Shown one piece after another: positions 16,507-25,246 of a stretch of DNA of 43,550 nt. The stretch lies in IMG/VR virus record IMGVR_UViG_3300037189_032011, positions 1-43,550 of that record. One strand, given 5' to 3'. Both the position numbers and the translations under genes were made by a program. Under the pieces are notes generated by a model. That model was not told the DNA's origin. It searched no databases and saw only the letters and a program-made list of their open reading frames with translations. How positions within the stretch are numbered: the stretch's first letter is position 1; the number at the start of each line of letters is the position of its first letter. This DNA is from a virus.

Positions 16507-16543
16507 AGAGAACACCACATTAAGAGAGAGAAGAAGGTTCAAA

Positions 16544-19081
16544 ATGCCAATCTGGAGTGATTTTTTTAAACTTTTTACTTATGCTGGCGAGCAGGATCCA
16601 TTATCCAAGGTAAAAGACTCTAGACAGTTCCAAGGTGCCGGTATTGCCCAGCCAGAGGCAATTGGTGTCGATTTCGCTGCCGGTGGACCAAACTCTGGTA
16701 TGCCGAATTTCCGTCAAACAACGGATATGATTGATACTACGACCTTAACAAATAGGTCGATGAGATATAAAGAATACGAACGTCTAAGAAATGTCCCAGA
16801 AATAGAAATGGCAATGACCGTTTTTTCAGATGAAGCATGTGTTTCTGGTGACACCAAAATTGCTACCCCTTTTGGTTTTATAAGCATCAAAGAATTAGCT
16901 GAGTCAAAAGGAGATGAGAGATTTTTAGTTTATTGCTACGATTTTGATAAAAAAGATTACACATTAGGCTGGGCTTTTGCTCCTAGACTTGTTAGAGAAG
17001 CAGAGACTCTAACAATAATTTTAGACAATGGAGCAACCTTAACATGCACAAGCGACCATAGAATTTTGAAAAAAGACGGTACTTGGTGCGAAGCAGGTAA
17101 GCTCAACATGGGTGATTCTTTGATGCCTTTTTACAGGAAACCAGCAAATCAAAGACTTACAGAATTAAAACAAAAACAATATCCAAGAATATTCACGTTC
17201 AATAAAGGTTGGATTAATGAGAGACAATTTGTAGACGATTGGAAAACTGGGAAAACTGATCCAAAGCTAGAAGAAATAAACAGAGTAATAAGAATGGTAG
17301 GAGCAGGCCTATCAGTTAGAAAAATAAAAGAATTAACAAACCATGACTGGCAAACTTTAGACGGATGGATAGCTTCACAAGGATTTACACACAAAGAGAT
17401 CAAGCATCTTTATAAACTAGAAGAAGAAAGAAAAATAATAGGGATACATGAGAATCCACACAAGCAGCCCGTTTATGATCTCTCTGTAGAAAAACATTTA
17501 TGTTTTGCAACAGATAGTCTAATTGTACACAACTGCCAGAAAGATGAGACCGGTAACATTCTCAAGGTTCAGGTTTCGAATGAAGATATAAAGCAAGAGG
17601 TTGAATTTTTGCTTCTACACAGAAGAATGTTGAACTTAAATAAGACTGGTTGGAATTGGTTCAAAAACCTTTGCGTCTTTGGGGACTTATTCTTGGAGAT
17701 TGTAATAAATCCAGACAATCCAAAAGAAGGAATATACAAAACAGTACCACTCCCACCAGAAACAATGTACCGGATAGAAACTGTAAAAGGCAAGGTTCTA
17801 GAATTTCAACAAGCCAAAGAAGGCCCAGACTACCAAGCAATAATCAGAGCCCCAGCAACAGACTTAGAATCACCAGATATAAACCAAAGCACTGCAATTC
17901 GTTTTGCTGCCAATCAAATAGTTCACTTCAAAATTGGTGATGATAGAAAAACTTTCTATCCTTATGGTATTTCTTTGATAGAACCCACAAGAGGACCAGC
18001 TCATAATTTAAGATTGTTAGAAGATGCAATGGTTGTGTATAGACTAACAAGAGCACCAGAAAGAAGAGTTTTTTATGTAGACGTAGGACAGCTACCGCCA
18101 TTTAAAGCAGAAGCTTTCTTAGATAGAATCAAAGATCAATTCAGAAAGAGAAAGATAACAAATGGTAAGGGAGCTACTGGAGCTAATCAAGTAGAAGAAA
18201 GATGGCAACCACCAGCACAAGATGAGGATTACTGGCTCCCAATCAGACCAAATAGCAACACAAGAATTGAAACTTTACCGGGAGCAGAAAACTTAGGTGA
18301 AATTGATGATGCAATATATTTTAGAAATAAACTGTTAACAGCTTTGAACTTCCCTAAAAACTATTTTAATAATGAAGATCCAAGTGCAACTAGAATAACT
18401 TTGTCTTCACAAGATGTAAAGTTTGCAAGAATGATAGAAAGATTACAAAGTAATTTTGAAGATGGTTTATTGGAAATAGTAGAAAGACACTTACACCTAA
18501 GAGGCTTCCCAGAAAAGTCTTATCAAGATCTAAAAATTAAAATGACTCCTCCTTCTGATTGGCGAGAACTATCAAGAGCAGAAGTTATAACTTCAAGATA
18601 TGCTAATGCTAGTACACTTAAAAGTGGCATCTTAATGTCAGATTACGACATTATGACTAGAATTTTAAAATACACCGAAGATGAAACAGATGAAATGCTT
18701 TCTAGACTTAAAGTTCAAAAACTAGAAGACCTAAAGCTACAGGTACTTGCACAGAACCCACAATTACTTGGTGTTGGTATTCCTGGTCAAGAAGATCAAA
18801 GCAAGGAACTAGGTACAGAAGCTGGCGGTCCATCCGCCATGCCAGGAGAAGATCAAACACAAAATTTAGAAGGCCCAGATAGTGGACAAGGCCCAGATAA
18901 TTCAGCAGAACAACAAGGTAATGCAGAGCCCGTACAAGAACCAGAAGATCAAAAAAGACCACAACCTGTTTCTCTCAAGAAACCATCAGAAGAAGAAATT
19001 AAGAAATATGATTTGGAAATCCAAGGTTATGAGTCTGAACAAGACTTCGAAGACATTGACTACAGCGTAGGTGACAACTAG
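16544..19081 (+). CDS. 20: Portal vertex protein (gp20-like) interrupted by an intein
   Basis: The 845-residue reading frame encodes a T4-type portal. The C-extein contains RLTRAPERRVFYVDVGQLPP, LPGAENLGEI and ALNFPKNYF, characteristic of gp20. The N-extein (1-98) ends at VFSDEA and the C-extein resumes at Cys331 (CQKDETG). Removal of residues 99-330 leaves 613 residues, somewhat longer than T4 gp20 (524) because of a Gln/Glu/Pro-rich C-terminal tail. The portal is the dodecameric head-neck connector through which DNA is packaged, and initiates prohead assembly. The start follows a GAAGG purine tract. The next gene starts at the last base of the stop codon. Confidence 0.92.
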   Translation: MPIWSDFFKLFTYAGEQDPLSKVKDSRQFQGAGIAQPEAIGVDFAAGGPNSGMPNFRQTTDMIDTTTLTNRSMRYKEYERLRNVPEIEMAMTVFSDEACVSGDTKIATPFGFISIKELAESKGDERFLVYCYDFDKKDYTLGWAFAPRLVREAETLTIILDNGATLTCTSDHRILKKDGTWCEAGKLNMGDSLMPFYRKPANQRLTELKQKQYPRIFTFNKGWINERQFVDDWKTGKTDPKLEEINRVIRMVGAGLSVRKIKELTNHDWQTLDGWIASQGFTHKEIKHLYKLEEERKIIGIHENPHKQPVYDLSVEKHLCFATDSLIVHNCQKDETGNILKVQVSNEDIKQEVEFLLLHRRMLNLNKTGWNWFKNLCVFGDLFLEIVINPDNPKEGIYKTVPLPPETMYRIETVKGKVLEFQQAKEGPDYQAIIRAPATDLESPDINQSTAIRFAANQIVHFKIGDDRKTFYPYGISLIEPTRGPAHNLRLLEDAMVVYRLTRAPERRVFYVDVGQLPPFKAEAFLDRIKDQFRKRKITNGKGATGANQVEERWQPPAQDEDYWLPIRPNSNTRIETLPGAENLGEIDDAIYFRNKLLTALNFPKNYFNNEDPSATRITLSSQDVKFARMIERLQSNFEDGLLEIVERHLHLRGFPEKSYQDLKIKMTPPSDWRELSRAEVITSRYANASTLKSGILMSDYDIMTRILKYTEDETDEMLSRLKVQKLEDLKLQVLAQNPQLLGVGIPGQEDQSKELGTEAGGPSAMPGEDQTQNLEGPDSGQGPDNSAEQQGNAEPVQEPEDQKRPQPVSLKKPSEEEIKKYDLEIQGYESEQDFEDIDYSVGDN
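16838..17533 (+). mobile_element. Intein inside the portal gene (232 residues, no LAGLIDADG seen)
   Basis: Block A begins at Cys99 (CVSGDTKIATPFG). Block B has TSDH with Thr169 and His172. Block F/G reads VYDLSVEKHLCF and ends in IVHN, with His329 and Asn330 followed by extein Cys331. All residues for standard class 1 splicing are present (Cys1, TxxH, His-Asn, Cys+1). At 232 residues it is larger than a minimal intein (about 130-150), but I see no LAGLIDADG or HNH motif. The extra central part (about 185-300) is basic and has a helix-turn-helix-like stretch near 246-281 (GAGLSVRKIKELT...LDGWIAS), perhaps a degenerate or different DNA-binding element. Confidence 0.9.
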
Positions 19082-19320
19082 TGATAAATCTATTTCCTAG
19101 GTTGGCAATGAAGAATAAAAAAGTTATTGAACAATCTGCAAACGTAGGTTGCTATTGTTGTTGTAAAATTTTTGATCCCAAAGAAATCAAGCAATATACA
19201 GATGGGGATCAAACTTGCATATGTCCCCACTGCAACGCAGATTGTTTAGTCGGTGATAAATCTGGTTTTATACTTAACGAAGAAATATTAAATTCTGCTA
19301 AGAAGTATTGGTTTAAATAA
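19081..19320 (+). CDS. Small zinc-ribbon protein
   Basis: The 79-residue protein starts at a GTG that shares one base with the portal stop codon. Cysteines at 24/26/27/28 and 46/48/51/55 form two CxxC-like clusters separated by EIKQYTDGDQT, and the C-terminus reads ILNSAKKYWF. This pattern resembles a family of small uncharacterised zinc-ribbon proteins found in bacteria and phages. The function is unknown. Tight coupling to the portal suggests late expression. Confidence 0.6.
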   Translation: MINLFPRLAMKNKKVIEQSANVGCYCCCKIFDPKEIKQYTDGDQTCICPHCNADCLVGDKSGFILNEEILNSAKKYWFK

Positions 19321-19321
19321 C

Positions 19322-20065
19322 TTATTTCTTTTTGGACTTCTTTTCCCTAAGCATTCTTGAGAACCAACCATCCTTGTGCTCTTGTTCTTTTGCCTTATCT
19401 TTATTCTCTGCTTCTTCTCTTGACTTCCTAGCTTGTATTCCCTTTGTAGCTTTTTCAACACGATCAGCAGCGGCCTTTTTCTCTAGATCATCAATTGTAG
19501 AGTTCCATTGTGCAAATTGTGCATTTAAGCCCTTTTTCTTTGCAGGCTTTTTGTCAACCATGGCACCACAGTGTTTGCACTTAGCCTTACCAGCATTTAT
19601 TTCATATTGTGAAGCACTTCCTTCTTTTTTGCAATCTCTACAAATTACTTTTGCTTCATTCAAATAAGCTTCACCCTTCATTCCCATTGAATCAGCGGAA
19701 TTTGCACTGACCATATCGTTGCCGGATTGAACGTCGCCTAATCCCTTGGAAATCATAGGAGCTATTCTCTTACCAGCTTTGCCAGCAGCGGTTCTTAGAT
19801 CTGTAAGTGAATCATAATCATGCTGTGATAGCATTTGTTCTACTTGATCCTTAACATCAGGTATACCTTGAACAACGTTCTTTAAAGCACCTATTGTTTT
19901 GCTTGGACTTGCACCTAAAGCTAGTAGAAATGCTTGAATTGCTGTGTCCATGGCAGCTTCAGAATTTGGATCCAAGTTTACATTGGAAGCACCTCCCATT
20001 AAAGATTTGCCCATATTCATGGCAGATGTCTCTTGTAATTTTACATAATCAACAAATTTTTGCAT
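19322..20065 (-). CDS. Putative head-internal protein with capsid-targeting-like N-terminus and zinc ribbon
   Basis: I take ATG 20065 as the start because AGGAG lies ahead of it; an upstream frame to 20098 lacks support. The 247-residue product begins MQKFVDYVKLQETSA, which fits the capsid-targeting pattern and contains LQE, a gp21-type (L/I-x-E) cleavage site after residue 12. Near residues 142-165 is CRDC...CKHC, a single zinc ribbon. The C-terminal 60 residues are Lys/Glu/Arg-rich and helical, ending in a strongly basic tail suited to DNA binding. It lies on the minus strand between portal and core genes. I infer a packaged internal protein. Confidence 0.55.
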   Translation of the reverse strand: MQKFVDYVKLQETSAMNMGKSLMGGASNVNLDPNSEAAMDTAIQAFLLALGASPSKTIGALKNVVQGIPDVKDQVEQMLSQHDYDSLTDLRTAAGKAGKRIAPMISKGLGDVQSGNDMVSANSADSMGMKGEAYLNEAKVICRDCKKEGSASQYEINAGKAKCKHCGAMVDKKPAKKKGLNAQFAQWNSTIDDLEKKAAADRVEKATKGIQARKSREEAENKDKAKEQEHKDGWFSRMLREKKSKKK

Positions 20066-20099
20066 TTTAACTCTCCTATTTTTTGATGGTTGGTGCATA

Positions 20100-20107
20100 A
20101 CTATATA
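20100..20107 (-). promoter_or_regulatory. Late promoter-like element, minus strand
   Basis: Read on the minus strand this is TATATAGT, 34 bases before the ATG at 20065 with the AGGAG site in between. Confidence 0.35.
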
Positions 20108-20161
20108 TCAGAGCAACAAAAAAATTGAGTTATATTTGTAAAATTTTTTGCCAAGTTTTGC

Positions 20162-20169
20162 TATATAAC
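20162..20169 (+). promoter_or_regulatory. Late promoter-like element
   Basis: TATATAAC lies 44 bases before the ATG at 20214, followed by a GAGGGAG ribosome-site-like stretch (20195-20202). Confidence 0.45.
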
Positions 20170-20213
20170 TCATTAGGAATTATATTAACAATACAGAGGG
20201 AGTCAATTGACCT

Positions 20214-22067
20214 ATGAAAAGAAAACTAATTAGTTTCGATGTATTCAAAAAAATCGAAGAACAATCTCTCGCAAATACTCAAAATGAACTAATAGAAGCC
20301 CAAGAAGTTTTAGCAGAGGCTCTAGGTCTTGAAGACCTCAAGTTGTTCACTTTTAGCGAGTCCGATGTTACCTATGAAACACCCGATGGAACATTCATCC
20401 ACGCAACATACGTTATCAAAGACGACAAAGTAATTCTTGAGAATATCGAGCAATTAGTCATTGACGAAGAAAGCGAAAAGAATGGCACTCGTCAAATAAT
20501 TTCAAATATGATTGATTCCATCATTGATGGCGACGATATAAATGCAACCAATCAATTTGAACAATACATCGACGCCCCTAGCACCAAGAGATCACTATCA
20601 GAAGCTGTATTCTCAGTAACTGCTTCAAAGCCAACTGGCAAAAGAAGCAAGCTCTACCACAAAAAGAGAAACAAAGCAGCTGTTCGCAAGGGTGTTATAT
20701 CAAGACTAAGAACACTTAATTCCTTGTCTCCAAGTAAAAAAGCTTCTCTAAAGAGAGAACGAAGTCGCACAGCAAAAAAACTCGGTAGCAGAGGAAGCTC
20801 AAAACGTGCCCGTGTTTACGTTAGAAAAGTAAAGTCCAGCCTAAAGGAATGGACAAACCTCTGTGAGAACGTTTTTGGTTACTTGAACTTCAGAGAATTC
20901 GGCCCAGTTATTAATGAGTCATTTTTCAAGCACGACAAGAGCGGTGACCTAACAGGAGTCGCTTTCCCAACTCTACAAAAGAGAAATGAAGGCAAGATAC
21001 TTTCATTGAATTACGATATTCTAGATACAGAAGTAAAAGTAGTTCGTGGCAAAATGAAGAATCTCAAAGAAGATCAAAACTTTGTCAAGGCTATGGCAGA
21101 ACTCAAGAGATATAACAATATTTCTGACAACGAAGGTCTTGAAACAACTCTAGAAGCTATTGCTAAGTTCTGGCCAGATGTACTCTATGTCACCGAAGGT
21201 GAACTAGCTGCACACATCTCTGCTGCTTTAGATTCTGCAAATGTAAAGAATTATGATGATCAAATTTGTGCTTTTATGGCCGAAGCTATCCTAAGAACAG
21301 CCCATAATGCATATACTGATCGTGTTAAGAAGATAGGTGTTTTAGCCGGTTCAGAAAAAGACTTAACATCTGAATGCAAAGAATGTGAAGATGCTTACAA
21401 TGATTTTAAGACCGTTGCCGAGCAATTCTACGCCAGAGTAGACGAGTCAGAAGATAGAGAACTACAAGTATTTGCTGATCTCTACAAAGCACTTCGTCAA
21501 GTTCACGAATTGGCTGTAGAAGCTGATGACGCAGAAATCGCTAATGAAGCTGCTGAGCTAATCACTCAATGTGCTTCTATTCTAAACGGAGAAGAACCAG
21601 CTGACTTTGAACTAGCTGAAGCAGTTGCCGAATACTTGGCCTCTATCGTAGAAGCCAACGTTGAAGGTGCCTCAGAAGATTGGGATGTAGTTACTACACC
21701 ACATCACACTGTAGTGGGCGACCACCCAGTGCTAGCTAAGAAGGCCAAGGTTGATGGCGTTCCTTCTATGCATTCAGGTGATTGGAAAAGCCCAGCTCCA
21801 GTGAGCGACGGCAAGAGTTATAGTGGCAATCTAGACGACGAAATGCAGAGCGATGGTTGGAGCAACGTCGGTGGCAATGACACATGGCCAACTCTAGATA
21901 ACCCATATGTACCAAAAGCAGATACATTCAAGATGAAGGAAAAGTCTGTTGTTGATGATGGCGATGAACTCGCCCACAATCAATCAAATGACACATGGCC
22001 AAATCTAAAGAACCCTTACTCCCCCGATGCCGAGGGTGGTAATCATATGCCCGGCGACGTTAAATAA
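20214..22067 (+). CDS. Prohead core-like protein at the gp67/gp68 position
   Basis: This 617-residue protein lies between portal and protease genes, where T4 encodes the small core proteins gp67 and gp68, but is far larger. The N-terminus (residues 1-20, SFDVFKKIEEQSL) has a candidate I-x-E protease site. Residues about 140-210 are very basic (KKRNKAAVRKG, KKASLKRERSRTAKK), like a DNA-binding or core-interaction segment. Residues 280-480 are acidic and helical. The C-terminus holds two copies of an NDTW-P-L-NPY unit (about 560-610). I infer a scaffold or internal structural protein processed by gp21. The identity rests on position and composition, not on recognised homology. Confidence 0.55.
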   Translation: MKRKLISFDVFKKIEEQSLANTQNELIEAQEVLAEALGLEDLKLFTFSESDVTYETPDGTFIHATYVIKDDKVILENIEQLVIDEESEKNGTRQIISNMIDSIIDGDDINATNQFEQYIDAPSTKRSLSEAVFSVTASKPTGKRSKLYHKKRNKAAVRKGVISRLRTLNSLSPSKKASLKRERSRTAKKLGSRGSSKRARVYVRKVKSSLKEWTNLCENVFGYLNFREFGPVINESFFKHDKSGDLTGVAFPTLQKRNEGKILSLNYDILDTEVKVVRGKMKNLKEDQNFVKAMAELKRYNNISDNEGLETTLEAIAKFWPDVLYVTEGELAAHISAALDSANVKNYDDQICAFMAEAILRTAHNAYTDRVKKIGVLAGSEKDLTSECKECEDAYNDFKTVAEQFYARVDESEDRELQVFADLYKALRQVHELAVEADDAEIANEAAELITQCASILNGEEPADFELAEAVAEYLASIVEANVEGASEDWDVVTTPHHTVVGDHPVLAKKAKVDGVPSMHSGDWKSPAPVSDGKSYSGNLDDEMQSDGWSNVGGNDTWPTLDNPYVPKADTFKMKEKSVVDDGDELAHNQSNDTWPNLKNPYSPDAEGGNHMPGDVK

Positions 22068-22084
22068 CTTAAAAGGAGACGTCA

Positions 22085-22774
22085 ATGGAGCAAAAACAAA
22101 TACTATTCGTAGATTGCTGCAATAATTCCGGATTTACCATGAGCCTAAATGAGTCTGCCGATAGCGGACTCACAAGGTTCAGAGGTAAATTTCAGGAAGC
22201 AGAAGCAGTCAATAAAAATAAAAGAAGTTATCCTTACGCTGTTTTAGATGAAAATGTCAAGAAATTGGTACCAATCATCGAAGCAAGAGGATTAGTAGGT
22301 GAATTAGACCATCCAACAGATAGCATAATTCACTTTGAAAAATGCTCCCACGTAATCACAAAATTATGGTGGGAAGGCAATAGCCTTATGGGAGAAGGCG
22401 AAATTCTTAACACCCCACACGGTAGAATCCTCAAGAGCCTACTAAATGACGGTGTTAGAATTGGAATCAGCAGCCGTGGCGTAGGAAACGGCAGAAATGA
22501 TGAGAATGGAATTTTGGTAATTGGCGAAAGCTATAAGTTAATTACTTTTGATGCTGTAGCCGATCCAAGCACCTACTCTGCTTTTCAGGAGAAAGTAGTA
22601 GGAAAGAAAGAGCACTATTCACCCAATGCAACAACAAGCACATCTAATGCAGAAAAATCTTCGACAAAAAACGAGACCAGCTGCATACATAATGTTAACA
22701 AAGAAGCACTTATTGCTTGCTTAGGTGGAATAATCGAACAACAAACATGTAACTTAAAAGCGAGGTTAGGCTAA
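22085..22774 (+). CDS. 21: Prohead protease (gp21-like)
   Basis: The 229-residue protein contains RFRGKFQEAEAVNKNKRSYP, then GELDHP with the catalytic His76, and RIGISSRGVG with the catalytic Ser at 129 or 130. This matches the T4-type prohead serine protease family (related to herpesvirus assemblin), which cleaves head proteins after L/I-x-E. The last 50 residues are low in conservation and probably removed by autoprocessing. AAAGGAG precedes the ATG by seven bases. Its stop shares a base with the scaffold start (TAATG), so the two are translationally coupled. Confidence 0.88.
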   Translation: MEQKQILFVDCCNNSGFTMSLNESADSGLTRFRGKFQEAEAVNKNKRSYPYAVLDENVKKLVPIIEARGLVGELDHPTDSIIHFEKCSHVITKLWWEGNSLMGEGEILNTPHGRILKSLLNDGVRIGISSRGVGNGRNDENGILVIGESYKLITFDAVADPSTYSAFQEKVVGKKEHYSPNATTSTSNAEKSSTKNETSCIHNVNKEALIACLGGIIEQQTCNLKARLG

Positions 22775-23667
22775 TGGAAAAGATTGTAGAAGCATTAAAA
22801 AAACTTTTGCCCGAAACTGAAATCAATGAAGTATCCTCAGCTGTTCAAACGATGTTAGATCAAGCAAAGGCAGATCTAGAGGCTGAATTCAATCAAAAAC
22901 TTGAAGAAGCCTATGCCGAGCTTTCTGAAGAAGTTGCAACAGCAGAAAAAACAGCAGAACAAGGTTATGAAGAAGCATATGCAATTATTGCTGACCTTCG
23001 TAATCGTCTAGAACTCCAAGGTGAGGAATACAAGTCTGCTTTGGAAGAAGGTTATGAAGAAGCATATCAAATGCTCAAGCAAGAAAAGGACAAGAATCAA
23101 AAGCTAGAAGTCGAAATGTACGAAGAGTACGACCAAAAGCTTGCCGAAATGAAGGAGTATATTGTTGATAAGGTTGACCAGTTCCTACAGTTCAAGGGCA
23201 AGGAAATCTATGAACAAGCCAAGCGTGATATCGTTAATGATCCACGTATGGTTGAACACAAGATTGCACTTGACAAGATTGTGGGCATAACTGCCAACTA
23301 TCTCTCCGATGATGATTTCAACACAGTTACATCTTCAAAGATTGAAGAAACAAATAAAGCCATTGAAGAAATGAAGGGCCAGCTCCGTATTATGGAAGCT
23401 CGCAATATCAGACTTTCAACGGAAAACACAAAACTTAATGAAGCTGTTCGTCACGCTCAAGAAGTTATAACCGAAAGCAAAAAGGTTGTAGCCGAGAGCA
23501 AGAAGGAAGCTGTCATTAATGAACAGAAAGAAAGAGCAACGAAAGCAACGAATGTAACGGGGAGAGGAAAGACGGATGAAGGTACTGTCATAGCGGAATA
23601 TGCAGCACCACAAAGCTCAGGTATGGACCAATTGTTGGTCCTATCAGGATTAAAACAGGCTCAATAA
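22774..23667 (+). CDS. 22: Prohead scaffold core protein (gp22-like)
   Basis: The 297-residue product is almost entirely helical and acidic, with predicted coiled coil from about residue 25 to 150 and again from 180 to 250. A short unit GYEEAY recurs (about residues 69-74 and 90-95). Position between protease and major capsid protein, length and composition match T4 gp22 (269 residues), which forms the prohead core and is degraded by gp21. The C-terminus (MDQLLVLSGLKQAQ) is likely the capsid-interaction end. Start by TAATG overlap with the protease gene. Confidence 0.85.
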   Translation: MEKIVEALKKLLPETEINEVSSAVQTMLDQAKADLEAEFNQKLEEAYAELSEEVATAEKTAEQGYEEAYAIIADLRNRLELQGEEYKSALEEGYEEAYQMLKQEKDKNQKLEVEMYEEYDQKLAEMKEYIVDKVDQFLQFKGKEIYEQAKRDIVNDPRMVEHKIALDKIVGITANYLSDDDFNTVTSSKIEETNKAIEEMKGQLRIMEARNIRLSTENTKLNEAVRHAQEVITESKKVVAESKKEAVINEQKERATKATNVTGRGKTDEGTVIAEYAAPQSSGMDQLLVLSGLKQAQ

Positions 23668-23709
23668 GTTAACTCTTACTAATTTTAGAAGAAGAAGGAT
23701 ATAATTTTT

Positions 23710-25152
23710 ATGAACGCAAATGCACAATTTCTAAATGAGGCTAAAGAGCTAGAAACTCGCTGGGCGCAGACCGGTCTCCTCGAAGGTATTCAAGACCGTT
23801 ACGTTCGCTCTGCAACAGCAGTTCTACTCGAAAACCAAAGACTCATGAACGAAGCATCAACCGACACCGGTGACGTTGCCCAGTTCAAGAGGATCTCAAT
23901 TCCACTAGTCCGAAGAATCTATCCACAGCTAATCGCCAACAAAATTGTTAGCGTTCAGCCACTACTCGGACCAACAGGACTCGTTTACTACTTAAGATTC
24001 CGCTATTCCAGCAACAAGGGTGCAACCCGTGGTGCTGACAATCTAGCCGGATTTCCAGGTGACGATGTCAACAGTTTAATGCAAAGAGCTGATGGTACCG
24101 CAAACCTTGATGTCTTTTATAGCCATCAATTTGTTCAGAATGAGACTTCCTCAACTGATGCCGGTTCCACAACAAGTGCAGCTTACTCACCACTAGAACA
24201 CACACCTGTTCTAGCCGGTACAGTAACAGGTACTGTGTATGACGGAGCTGTTGCTGTTCAGACTTTCGTAGTCTCATCAGCTGGCACCTTCACATTCACA
24301 GATATTGGTGTACCTACAAACAAGGCACTCACCTCAGGTAGCTCAATCGACCTAGCTACCGGCGAAGTTACCTTGGCTTGGAACAATGCTCCTGGTGCCA
24401 ACCATGTCGTAGTTAGCTATGAATACAACATGGAATGCAATCAGGATCTACCTGAAATCAACCTCGTGATCGAGTCAGAAGAAATCGCTGCCAAGACACG
24501 TAAGTTGAAGGCTGTTTGGAGCTATGAAGCTCAGCAAGACCTCCGCTCACAGCACAATCTTGATGCTGAAGCTGAGCTAACCGCTGTTCTAGCTCAAGAG
24601 ATCAATCTAGAAATCGACCGTGAGGTTCTAGGTGATCTTCGCAACAACGCTGGTACAGTATCAGCTTGGGACTTCAATACCGCCCTCGGTGACACCATCA
24701 AGGAAAAGTATGAATCCCTCTATGTTAAGGTTGTTGAAGTAAGCAACGTAATTCATCGTAAGACATTACGTGGTGGTGCCAACTGGCTAGTAACAAGTCC
24801 TGAAGTTGCTTCAATATTCGAAACAGCAACAGCCGGTTTTGCCCCAGCCCCAAGTGAAACTTTCACAAGCTCACTTGGTGTTCAGTACGTCGGCACTGTT
24901 AACAACAGATGGAGACTCTACAAGGATCCACTATTCCCAAGCAATCAAGTATTGATGGGATATAAGGGTGACAGCTACATGGACAGCGGATATTTCTATT
25001 GCCCATACGTACCACTCACTCAGACACCAGTCGTCCTTGATCCAGAATCCTTCTGCCCACGCAAGGGAATTCTAACAAGATACGGCAAGAAGTTGCTCCG
25101 AGAAGGGGCAAAATTTTATGCAAGATTGAGTATCGCTAATTTCGTAATATGA
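23710..25152 (+). CDS. 23: Major capsid protein (gp23-like)
   Basis: The 480-residue protein has the T4-type capsid signature: DRYVRSATAVLLENQRLM, DVAQFKRISIPLVRRIYP and LLGPTGLVYYLRFRY, plus the C-terminal YVPL..TPVVLDPESF..RKG block. It is shorter than T4 gp23 (521). Two candidate gp21 sites exist: LNE at residues 8-10 and LLE at 23-25. An inserted beta-rich segment (about 140-250) contains LATGEVTLAW. Codon usage shifts to C-ending and AAG/CTC/GCC codons compared with neighbours, as expected for a highly expressed gene. AAGGA precedes ATG at a rather long distance, and a perfect intrinsic terminator follows. Confidence 0.95.
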   Translation: MNANAQFLNEAKELETRWAQTGLLEGIQDRYVRSATAVLLENQRLMNEASTDTGDVAQFKRISIPLVRRIYPQLIANKIVSVQPLLGPTGLVYYLRFRYSSNKGATRGADNLAGFPGDDVNSLMQRADGTANLDVFYSHQFVQNETSSTDAGSTTSAAYSPLEHTPVLAGTVTGTVYDGAVAVQTFVVSSAGTFTFTDIGVPTNKALTSGSSIDLATGEVTLAWNNAPGANHVVVSYEYNMECNQDLPEINLVIESEEIAAKTRKLKAVWSYEAQQDLRSQHNLDAEAELTAVLAQEINLEIDREVLGDLRNNAGTVSAWDFNTALGDTIKEKYESLYVKVVEVSNVIHRKTLRGGANWLVTSPEVASIFETATAGFAPAPSETFTSSLGVQYVGTVNNRWRLYKDPLFPSNQVLMGYKGDSYMDSGYFYCPYVPLTQTPVVLDPESFCPRKGILTRYGKKLLREGAKFYARLSIANFVI

Positions 25153-25172
25153 AATTAATTTGATCGCAAACT

Positions 25173-25204
25173 AAACCTCGACTGGAAACAGTCGAGGTTT
25201 TTTT
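25173..25204 (+). terminator. Intrinsic terminator after the major capsid gene
   Basis: A perfect 12-bp stem (25173-25184 with 25189-25200) closed by a GAAA tetraloop is followed by a run of T to 25204. It closes the head operon 20 bases after the capsid stop. Confidence 0.92.
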
Positions 25205-25246
25205 GTATACTTTGATATTGAAACTTACGCATGAATAGGAGGCTTT

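Noticed and set aside
16838-17533. Homing endonuclease within the intein
   Set aside because: No LAGLIDADG, HNH or GIY-YIG motif can be read; only a helix-turn-helix-like segment is present.
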